Shown: one piece after another, positions 6,455 through 13,062 of the stretch | Numbering within the stretch: the first letter of the stretch is position 1 | How the letters are laid out: the number at the start of each line of letters is the position of its first letter | Origin: DATAWZ01 sp036266975 | GTDB taxonomy: Bacteria; Actinomycetota; Thermoleophilia; Solirubrobacterales; Solirubrobacteraceae | DNA: 16,064 nucleotides | Reading direction: 5' to 3' | Assembly (NCBI GenBank): GCA_036266975.1 | Contig: DATAWZ010000050.1 | Span: 1 to 16,064 of the forward strand | Made by a program: the position numbers and the translations under genes | Notes under the pieces: model-generated | The model's input: the letters and a program-made list of their open reading frames with translations, nothing else | Told to the model about the DNA's origin: nothing | The model's database searches: none

Positions 6455-7104
6455 CGGTGGTGGTGGTGATGGAGGTGGGCGCTGGTCCACGCGTGGAAGT
6501 CGGGGATCAGGACGGCGGCGAGCAGCAGCCCGCCGACGAGCGCCCCGGCCAGGGCGATCACGCGGCCGGCACCACCGGCCTCGGGGAGTCCGGCGATCCG
6601 CGGGCGGTTGCGCCGCACCGCGCGCATCGAGCGCGGCAGGTCGAGCAGATGGCCGAGCACGTGCAGCCCGGTGACCGCCAGCCAGACGAAGAAGCTCACC
6701 TTGTGCACGAGCGCGAGGGTGCTGCGGTGGGCGGGTCCCTCGATGAGCAGCAGCACGCCGGTGACGAACACCACGAGCGTCGAGGCGACCACGAACGGCG
6801 CGAGCCCGCGCAGCGCGGCGGGCGGCGGTCCCTTCTCGCGGTAGGCGGCGTTGCCGGCGTAGTAGCGGACGAAGCGGTAGCCGGTGCTCGCGAGTTTGAG
6901 GGTCACCGGCCCGATCAGCGCCAGCCCCAGGAACAGGTGCAGCCACAGCAGCTGCCCGATGCGCACGATCGTCACGCCGAGCACGGCGAGCAGCACGAGC
7001 AGGATCGCGCCGGTGATGGAGGTGAGCTGCTCGTTGCCGTCGGTGCCCCCGCCCCACAGCCCAAGCGACCAGCGCCGAGGTCCGGCCAACGAGGTGATCG
7101 TCAT
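6451..7104 (-). CDS. Five-helix cytochrome-b-like membrane protein with His-rich tail
   Basis: This is the first gene of the redox operon, 217 residues. Hydrophobic helices lie at about 31-50, 53-73, 101-122, 133-153 and 181-200. Basic loops (YRFVRYYAGNAAYREK; LPRSMRAVRRNRPR) mark the cytoplasmic side and put the C-terminus outside. Helix histidines His56, His134, His148 and His152 are candidate b-heme ligands, so a cytochrome b561/DUF4405-like fold is likely. Exact family membership is uncertain. The chain ends HAWTSAHLHHHHHR, an extracytoplasmic His tail that resembles the His run of the next gene product. ATG at 7104 is the first usable start; the ATG at 7110 is out of frame. It overlaps the next gene by 4 nt. 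Likely role: electron transfer at the outer face of the same complex as the ferric-reductase-like protein. Confidence 0.75.
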   Translation of the reverse strand: MTITSLAGPRRWSLGLWGGGTDGNEQLTSITGAILLVLLAVLGVTIVRIGQLLWLHLFLGLALIGPVTLKLASTGYRFVRYYAGNAAYREKGPPPAALRGLAPFVVASTLVVFVTGVLLLIEGPAHRSTLALVHKVSFFVWLAVTGLHVLGHLLDLPRSMRAVRRNRPRIAGLPEAGGAGRVIALAGALVGGLLLAAVLIPDFHAWTSAHLHHHHHR

Positions 7105-7193
7105 GCCATCGAGTTTCGAAAGGTCCCCTAAAGTGAGGTTCTCCGGGCGGTGAGAAAGCTCTCGTGGACCGGGCTCGCGGCGGCGAGGGCCGT
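7105..7193. promoter_or_regulatory. Divergent promoter region between redox operon and two-component system
   Basis: This 89-nt region separates the minus-strand redox operon from the plus-strand regulator genes. It contains two GTGAG words at 7133-7137 and 7150-7154, 17 nt apart in the same orientation. Each lies within a small inverted element: GAG-GTT-CTC at 7135-7143 and GAGA-AAGC-TCTC at 7152-7163. On the minus strand it also has TTTAGGGGACCTTT (7119-7132), similar to the inverted repeat at the iron-importer start. OmpR-type regulators usually bind direct repeats, so this is the natural place for autoregulation and operon control. No clear -35/-10 pair was identified. Confidence 0.5.
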
Positions 7194-7880
7194 ATGCTCG
7201 ATTCCGTGATCGTCGTCGTTGAGGACGAGGCGGGAATCGTCGATTTCATCGAGCGCGGCCTGCGCGCGCAAGGCTTCGAGGTCGCCACCGCGCTCGAGGG
7301 GGAGCAAGGGCTGGCCCGCGCGCTCGAGGACGACGTCGAGCTCGTCGTCCTGGACATGATGCTCCCGCGTCTGTCCGGCCAGGAGGTCCTGCGCACGCTC
7401 GCACGCGAGCGCCCCGCGCTGCCGGTGATCGTGCTCACCGCCCGCGGCGACCTGGACGAGCGCATCGCCGGGCTCGACGCCGGGGCCGTCGACTACCTGG
7501 TCAAGCCCTTCTCGCTGGGCGAGCTCGCCGCCCGTATCCGCGCGCAGCTGCGCTTCGCCCACCGCGAGCCGGCGATCACGCTCCGCGGAGGCGACCTGGA
7601 GGTCGACCTGCTTTCGCGCGAGGTGCGCGCCGGCGGTGAGTCGGTGCGCCTGTCGACCACCGAGTTCGAGCTGCTGGTCTACCTGCTGCGCAACCGCGAC
7701 CAGGTCCTCACCCGCGAGCAGATCCTGCGCGCGGTCTGGGGCTACGACCACGATCCGGGAACGAACGTGGTCGACGTGTACGTCGGCTATCTGCGCCGCA
7801 AGCTGCGTCGCGGCGGGCGCTCGGCGCCGATCGTCACCGTGCGGTCGGTCGGCTACCGCTTCGACGAGGGCATCGCGTGA
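7194..7880 (+). CDS. OmpR/PhoB-family response regulator
   Basis: This 228-residue transcription regulator belongs to a two-component system. The receiver domain (about 4-118) has acidic Glu10-Asp11, the phospho-acceptor Asp54 (VVLDMMLP), Thr82 (VIVLTARGD) and Lys104 (YLVKPFS), so it should be phosphorylatable. The C-terminal winged helix (about 127-224) shows STTEFELLVYLLRN, LTREQILRAVWGY, VDVYVGYLRRKL and TVRSVGYRF. I chose ATG at 7194, preceded by GAGGG four bases upstream. A GTG at 7164 would add ten residues that match nothing in the family. The stop overlaps the kinase start as GTGA. Divergent placement beside the redox operon suggests that operon as target; this is inferred from position only. 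Confidence 0.93.
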   Translation: MLDSVIVVVEDEAGIVDFIERGLRAQGFEVATALEGEQGLARALEDDVELVVLDMMLPRLSGQEVLRTLARERPALPVIVLTARGDLDERIAGLDAGAVDYLVKPFSLGELAARIRAQLRFAHREPAITLRGGDLEVDLLSREVRAGGESVRLSTTEFELLVYLLRNRDQVLTREQILRAVWGYDHDPGTNVVDVYVGYLRRKLRRGGRSAPIVTVRSVGYRFDEGIA

Positions 7881-9370
7881 ACCTCGGGCGGATCCCGCGT
7901 CCGCGCGGGCTTCGCTCGCGGCTGACCGTTTGGGTGGCGACCGTCCTGCTCGTGGCGGCGGCGGTGACGCTGCTGTTCGTGTACCGCGACACCGGCACCC
8001 AGCTGCGCGCCGAGGTCGACACCGACATCACCGGCGACGCCGGCCAGCTCGCCCACTCGTTGCCGATCCACGAGGCCGCCTCGCCCGCCGCGCTGCTCTC
8101 CGCCGCCGAGGCGTCCGTGCGCGTGCAGCCCTACAGCGAGATCTCCACGCTGCTGTTCGTGATCGTCCACGGCGCCGGGACGGCGAGCAACCATCCCGAG
8201 CTGCTCGGGTCCGAGGGCGGTGAGCGGATCGACACGCGCGCCCAGCTCGCGCAGGAGCACGCGTTCGCCCGCGTCCTGGTCAGCCCGCATGTCGGCTTCT
8301 CGACCCACGACCTGCCCGACGTGGGCGCCGTGCGCGTGTACGAGCTGCGTACGGGCATCGGCGGCGTTCCGGTCTACGTCGGCGCCGGCGAGCCGCTGGC
8401 CAGCGTCGCGCGCGCCCAGCACAGCGTCGCCCGCGCGCTGCTGCTCGCCGCGGCGATCACCCTCGGCCTGGCGCTGATCAGCTCCTACCTGGCCGGCGCG
8501 CGGGTGTCAGCGCCCCTGCGCCGCCTGGCCGCGGTCGCCGCCCGCGTCGACGCCGGCGACCTGGACCCGCGCATGCCGATCGACCGCGCCGGCACCGACG
8601 AGGTGCAGGTGCTCGCCGACGCGTTCAACCACATGCTCGACCGCCTGGCCGACGCGTTCACCGCCCAGCGCGAGTTCGTCGCCGACGCCTCGCACGAGCT
8701 GCGTACGCCGCTGACCGTGATCCGCGGCCAGCTCGAGCTGCTCGCGGCCCAGGAGCACCCCGACGCGGCCGAGGTGCGCCGCGTCGAGCGGCTCGTCCAG
8801 GCCGAGATCAGCCGGGTCACGCGCCTGGTCGACGACCTGCTGCTGCTCGCCCACTCCGAGCGCGGCAACCTGCTGCGGCCCGAGCCGATCGAGCTGGCGG
8901 CGTTCGTCTCGGAGCTGTGGGACGGCGTGAGCCTGACCGCCGAGCGGCGTTTCGAGCTCGGAACGGTCCCCGAGGCGACGCTCACCGCCGACCCCGACCG
9001 CCTCGCCCAGGCGCTGCGCAACCTCGCGCGCAACGCGATCGAGCACACCGCCGAACCGGACGGGCTGGTGCGGCTCGAGGTTCAGGCGATCGCCAACGAC
9101 CAGGTCCGCTTCGCCGTGCTCGACGACGGCCCGGGCATCCCGGCCGACGAGCGCGAACGCATCTTCGAGCGCTTTCATCGGGTCGACGCCAGCCGCAGCC
9201 GCACGGCCGGCGGCGCCGGGCTCGGCCTGGCCATCGTGCGGGCGATCGTCGATGCCCACGGCGGCCGCGTGCGGGCGGGCGCCGCGCCGTCGGGCGGCGC
9301 GCTGGTCGAGCTCGAGCTGCCCGGCCTGACGCTGGCGCCGGTGCGGCGCCGCTCAGTGGCGCCGGTGTGA
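7877..9370 (+). CDS. Sensor histidine kinase (HAMP, HisKA, HATPase)
   Basis: This 497-residue membrane kinase is the partner of the preceding regulator. Order: TM1 at about 16-36; an extracytoplasmic sensor of roughly 145 residues (about 38-183) without a recognised fold; TM2 at about 186-206; HAMP at about 207-260; a dimerisation/phospho-acceptor helix REFVADASHELRTPLTVIRG with His273; and the ATPase domain with N box LRNLARNAIEH (380-390), G1 DDGPGIP (416-422), F box FERFHR (430-435) and G2 GGAGLGLAIV (445-454). All catalytic boxes are intact. The GTG start at 7877 overlaps the regulator stop by 4 nt. The 3' end overlaps the convergent hydrolase gene by 18 bp. The stimulus is unknown; the context suggests redox state or metal. 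Confidence 0.95.
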   Translation: MNLGRIPRPRGLRSRLTVWVATVLLVAAAVTLLFVYRDTGTQLRAEVDTDITGDAGQLAHSLPIHEAASPAALLSAAEASVRVQPYSEISTLLFVIVHGAGTASNHPELLGSEGGERIDTRAQLAQEHAFARVLVSPHVGFSTHDLPDVGAVRVYELRTGIGGVPVYVGAGEPLASVARAQHSVARALLLAAAITLGLALISSYLAGARVSAPLRRLAAVAARVDAGDLDPRMPIDRAGTDEVQVLADAFNHMLDRLADAFTAQREFVADASHELRTPLTVIRGQLELLAAQEHPDAAEVRRVERLVQAEISRVTRLVDDLLLLAHSERGNLLRPEPIELAAFVSELWDGVSLTAERRFELGTVPEATLTADPDRLAQALRNLARNAIEHTAEPDGLVRLEVQAIANDQVRFAVLDDGPGIPADERERIFERFHRVDASRSRTAGGAGLGLAIVRAIVDAHGGRVRAGAAPSGGALVELELPGLTLAPVRRRSVAPV

Positions 9371-11605
9371 GCGCCGCGGCACGCAGGTGCGATAGCGGTG
9401 CGTGGCCGTCCGCACCTTGCCGCCGCGCAGCCGGGCGCTGACGCGCACGGTGAAGGTGCCCTTGGGCAGGTGAACGAGGCTCACCTGCACCGCGTGGGCC
9501 CCGACGATCCGGGCGCTCGCCGGGCGGCCGTTGATCGTCGCGTGCACCGCGGCGACGCGCCCGGAGCCGGAGATGCCGATCAGCACGGTGCGCTTGGAGA
9601 CGCACGCCGGCGGTGCGCTCTGTGTGGCCCCGGCGACGACCGAAGCGGTGAGCGGCGCGCCGCTCACCGCGGTGAAGTCGCTCGCCGGCGCGAGCGGAAG
9701 CTCGACGCTCGAGGGCCCGGCGGTGTTGTGCTCGAGCGTGTAGACCCCACCGAGCAGGCCGGGGAGCTGGGTCACCTCGGGCAGAGCGTGCGGGAAGTCC
9801 GAGGTGGCGATCGTCAACCGCAGCGAATGCCCCGGCCGCAGCGTGTCGAACACCGGGAAGACCTCGACGTCGTAGCGCTCGACCTGCCCGGGCGGCACGG
9901 GCGCCTGCGCCGCCTTGGTGTAGGGGTGGTAGGGCAGCAGCGGCTGGCCATCGGGCGCGTCCCAGGTCATCGTCGGGTCAAGCGCGCGCTGGTTGCCTTC
10001 CAGCAGCCCGGAGGTGAGCGCGGTGGCCTGCCCGTCGGGCGCGACATCGGTGAGCTGCACGACCCATTCGCTGTCGCTCGTGCTCGTCGAGGCGTACAGC
10101 GAGGCGCCGATCGGGCCGGCCAGCGTCGTGGCGGTGGTGAACGGCGCCGTGGTGTAGCTCTGGGTGCCCGGACCGAGCTGGGAGAGCCCGGCGCTCTGGG
10201 TGCACGGATCGGACAGCCCCAGGTACTGGAGCGCGAGCACGCCCAGCCCGGCGACCCACTGCTCGGTCGAGCTCGTGCAGGGGATCTCGCTGCCGGTGAA
10301 CAGCAGTGTGTCCGAGCCGCCGCCGCTCGCCGGCGCGGTGGTGGTCAGGCCGCCGTGGGACTGTAGGTAGTAGGTGGTCGGCGTGGTCTGCTGCAGCGGG
10401 TAGCGCGAGGCCTCCATGTACTTCCCGGTGGCCAGGTCCTCGAGGTGCAGCGGCGTGGACGTGTTGGTGACGCCGGTGTTGACGCCCTTCAGCCACTGAT
10501 CGAACCAGGCGAGCTCGACGCCGTCCATGTTCAGGCCGTGGTAGTCGAGTCCCTCGCCCGCGGTCACGTGGTACCAGGGTCCCTGGATGAGCTGGTAGCG
10601 CGGGGTGGCCGGCTGGGTCGCGGTCATCGGCGCGAGCAGCGGGCGCCCGTCGAAGGCGTTCTGCAGGCTCGAGTAGTTGAGCAGCTCGCCGCGCTGGAAG
10701 AGGTCGTACCAGCCGCCGACCAGGAAGGCCGGGATCCCGTCCTTGACGATCTGGGCGATGTCGCCGACCGGGCTGCGTGCCCCCCAGTACTGCTCGTCGT
10801 AGGCGTCTGAACCCCCGGTCTCGATGTTGGCCACCAGCGCCGCGTCGAAGCTCGCCAGGTCGCCGATGTGCTCGGTCTCGCTCGTGAGCAGGTCGCTGTT
10901 GCCCTCGCTCGCCGGGAGCAGCGTGTTCAGCCCCCCGGTGAGCCCCAGGTAGAACGCGTCGAACTCGATGTCCGGGAAGCCGCCGGCGAACGCGGTGTCC
11001 CGGTAGAGGTCGTTGCCGGCGATGATCGGGAACATCGCCTTGACGTGCGTGGAGCCGGCGTCGGCGGCGGTCGCGAACTGGTCGATGCCCAGGTAGGAGG
11101 CGCCGAGCAGCCCGACGTTGCCGTCCGAGTGCGGCAACCCCGCGGCCCAGTTCACGAGGGTCGCGCCGTCGGTCCCCTGCACCGGGTCGAACAGCCCCCA
11201 CTCGCCCTGCGAGCCGCCGGTCCCGCGCACGTCGGCGATCACCTGGATGTAGCCGCGGCTGACGAGGTAGGTGCTCAGGCCCGACAGCTCCGAGAGCTGG
11301 CTGGACAGGCCGGCCGCCGGCCCGCCGACATCCTTGCCGTACGGGGTCTGGGTGAGGATCACCGGGAAGGAGCCCGACGCCTCGGCGTGCGTGGACGGGT
11401 TGGTGGGGTAGTAGACGTCGGCGCGCAGGACGGTGCCGTCGCTCATCGTGACCGCGTCGTTGCTCTGCTCGCCGACCCCGTAGGTGGCCGCCTGCGGTGT
11501 CCAGGCCGACGCGGCGGCGGGCAGCGCCGCCGCCGCGCACCCGACCAACGCCCACAGCACGATCAAGCGGCGCACGGCGCCCAGCCGGCCTCTCTCCCTG
11601 CACAT
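9353..11605 (-). CDS. Secreted S15/CocE-type serine hydrolase with C-terminal Ig-like domain
   Basis: This is an X-Pro dipeptidyl-peptidase (S15)/CocE-NonD family alpha/beta hydrolase, 750 residues from ATG 11605. An export signal is visible: basic start, hydrophobic core (about 14-30), AAASA before the mature WTPQ. The nucleophile is Ser170 in GASYLG; Asp301 (GGWYD) and His346 (GPWYH) complete the triad. The jelly-roll PepX_C-type region includes FDTLRPGHSLRLTIATSDFPHALP. The last ~90 residues form a separate Ig-like domain bracketed by two cysteines and ending in a basic tail. Substrate is not predictable: peptides, esters and amides are all known in the family. GTG at 11575 is an alternative start, since an AGGGAGAGAGG stretch lies between the two. 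A TATGCT nine bases before the ATG could be the -10 of a leaderless transcript. Confidence 0.88.
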   Translation of the reverse strand: MCRERGRLGAVRRLIVLWALVGCAAAALPAAASAWTPQAATYGVGEQSNDAVTMSDGTVLRADVYYPTNPSTHAEASGSFPVILTQTPYGKDVGGPAAGLSSQLSELSGLSTYLVSRGYIQVIADVRGTGGSQGEWGLFDPVQGTDGATLVNWAAGLPHSDGNVGLLGASYLGIDQFATAADAGSTHVKAMFPIIAGNDLYRDTAFAGGFPDIEFDAFYLGLTGGLNTLLPASEGNSDLLTSETEHIGDLASFDAALVANIETGGSDAYDEQYWGARSPVGDIAQIVKDGIPAFLVGGWYDLFQRGELLNYSSLQNAFDGRPLLAPMTATQPATPRYQLIQGPWYHVTAGEGLDYHGLNMDGVELAWFDQWLKGVNTGVTNTSTPLHLEDLATGKYMEASRYPLQQTTPTTYYLQSHGGLTTTAPASGGGSDTLLFTGSEIPCTSSTEQWVAGLGVLALQYLGLSDPCTQSAGLSQLGPGTQSYTTAPFTTATTLAGPIGASLYASTSTSDSEWVVQLTDVAPDGQATALTSGLLEGNQRALDPTMTWDAPDGQPLLPYHPYTKAAQAPVPPGQVERYDVEVFPVFDTLRPGHSLRLTIATSDFPHALPEVTQLPGLLGGVYTLEHNTAGPSSVELPLAPASDFTAVSGAPLTASVVAGATQSAPPACVSKRTVLIGISGSGRVAAVHATINGRPASARIVGAHAVQVSLVHLPKGTFTVRVSARLRGGKVRTATHRYRTCVPRRSHRRH
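9645..9670. repeat. Perfect 26-bp palindrome inside the hydrolase gene
   Basis: The arm GCGGTGAGCGGCG (9645-9657) is followed directly by its exact reverse complement (9658-9670); 9644/9671 break the symmetry. It encodes AVSGAPLTA near the junction with the C-terminal Ig-like domain. Such a perfect, spacer-less palindrome is long for chance even in GC-rich DNA. It would make a strong hairpin or cruciform, or a dyad protein site. Confidence 0.7.
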
Positions 11606-11614
11606 CGAAGCGCG

Positions 11615-11620
11615 AGCATA
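11615..11620 (-). promoter_or_regulatory. Possible -10 element for a leaderless hydrolase mRNA
   Basis: On the minus strand TATGCT ends nine bases before the ATG at 11605. That spacing would put the transcription start at or next to the start codon, as in the leaderless mRNAs common in actinobacteria. No convincing -35 is seen, and read-through from the oxidoreductase gene 38 nt upstream is an alternative. Confidence 0.3.
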
Positions 11621-11643
11621 GCCGCCCGGCCGCGGCGTGCCGC

Positions 11644-13062
11644 TCACCCGGCGCCGAGGTGGCGCAGCGCCGACTGCGCGGCGTGGTAGCCGCCCATGCC
11701 GTGCACGCCGCCGCCGGGGGGCGTGGCCGCGGAGCAGATGAACACCCCGGGGATCCCGGTCGCGTAGGGGTCGAGCGCCAGGCGCGGGCGCACGATGAAC
11801 TGCCAGGGCGTGTTGGCGCCGGTGATGATGTCGCCACCCACGAAGTTGGCGTTGTACGCCTCCCACTCGTTCGTGCGGCGCACGCTGGTGGCGAGGATCC
11901 GCTCGCGCAGCCCGGGCGCGAAGCGCTCGATCCCGTCGATCACCAGGTCGGTGGCGTCACCGGCGTAGCCGTTCGGGACGTGCGCGTAGGCCCACACCGG
12001 GTGCACGTCATCGCGCGAGCGGGTGGGGTCGGCGAGGTACTGCTGGCCGACGAGGGTCATCGGCCGCGCGGGCAGCCGCCCGCGGTTGTTCTCGCGCTCG
12101 GTCCGGGCGAGCTCGGCCAGCGGGCCGGCGACGTGCACGGTGCCGGCGCGGCGGCAGTCCTCGTTGCGCCAGGGCACGCCGCCCTGGACGGCGAGGTCGA
12201 CCTTGTAGGCGCCGGGGCCGTAGCGGTAGCGGCGGTAGGCGCGCTCGACGCGCGCCGGAAGTCGCCCCTCGGCGATCTCGAGCACGCCGCGCGGAGCGAG
12301 GTCGAGCACGACCGCGTCGGCGCGCGGGAGCTCGCTCAGCGAGCCCACGCGGACGCCGGTCTGGATCGTGCCGCCGTGCTCGGTGATCAGGCGGGCCAGG
12401 GCGTTGGCGATCGCCTGCGAGCCACCCTCGGGGACGGGCCAGCCGTAGGCGTGTCCGGCGCACACCATCGCGACGCCGATGGCCGAGGTCATCGGCCAGC
12501 TCAGCGGGCTGAACGAGTGGGCGGCCACGCCGCCGAACAGCGCCCGGGCCTGCTCGGTGCGGAACGCCCGCGCCAGGACGGTCGCCGGCATGGCCGCGGG
12601 GATCCCGAAGCGGGCGAGCCGCAGCGGATGGCGGGGCGGGCGCCACAGCGGGCCCATCGTGTCCTCGCTGATGTCGTCGAACGCCCGCGCCGAGGCGCCG
12701 AACAGGCCTTTCCACATCCGCCCGTCCCGCCCCAGGCCGGCGGCGGTGGCCTCGATCGAGCGGACCATCACCCCCGCCGAGCCGTCGTCGAGCGGATGGG
12801 CGAGATCGACCGGCGCCCAGCACCAGCGCAGGCCGTGCTGCTCGAGCCCGAGCGTGCGCAGGTAGGGCGACCCGTAGCCCATCGGGTGCACGGCCGAGCA
12901 GTGGTCGTGCAGCAGCCCGGGAAGGGTCAGCTCGCTCGTGCGGGTGCCGCCGCCGATCTGCTCGTGCGCCTCCAGGACGGTGACGCGGACGCCGGCGCCG
13001 GCGAGCGCGGCCGCGCAGGCCAGCCCGTTGGGGCCGGACCCGACGACGATGGCGTCGGTCAC
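11644..13062 (-). CDS. Phytoene-desaturase-like FAD-dependent oxidoreductase
   Basis: This 472-residue flavoprotein belongs to the phytoene dehydrogenase/PYROXD2-like group (COG1233 type). The N-terminus MTDAIVVGSGPNGLACAAAL carries the dinucleotide-binding GxGxxG (8-13), with Glu31 closing the ADP-ribose fold; IGGGTRTSEL follows. The C-terminal FAD motif is GVFICSAATPPGGGVHGMGGYHAAQSAL (about 439-466; given here as the family landmark). Carotenoid, retinol and other lipid desaturations are known in the fold. No carotenoid gene is nearby, so the substrate is open. The GTG at 13062 was chosen because it forms a GTGA overlap with the DUF3556 stop; longer starts upstream add residues before the flavin motif that match nothing. 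The junction implies co-expression with DUF3556. Confidence 0.88.
   Translation of the reverse strand: MTDAIVVGSGPNGLACAAALAGAGVRVTVLEAHEQIGGGTRTSELTLPGLLHDHCSAVHPMGYGSPYLRTLGLEQHGLRWCWAPVDLAHPLDDGSAGVMVRSIEATAAGLGRDGRMWKGLFGASARAFDDISEDTMGPLWRPPRHPLRLARFGIPAAMPATVLARAFRTEQARALFGGVAAHSFSPLSWPMTSAIGVAMVCAGHAYGWPVPEGGSQAIANALARLITEHGGTIQTGVRVGSLSELPRADAVVLDLAPRGVLEIAEGRLPARVERAYRRYRYGPGAYKVDLAVQGGVPWRNEDCRRAGTVHVAGPLAELARTERENNRGRLPARPMTLVGQQYLADPTRSRDDVHPVWAYAHVPNGYAGDATDLVIDGIERFAPGLRERILATSVRRTNEWEAYNANFVGGDIITGANTPWQFIVRPRLALDPYATGIPGVFICSAATPPGGGVHGMGGYHAAQSALRHLGAG

Noticed and set aside
9358..9375. GGCGC...GCGCC hairpin at the kinase/hydrolase junction as bidirectional terminator
   Set aside because: The stem is only five bases with an eight-base loop and no U-tract on either side, and it lies within coding sequence.
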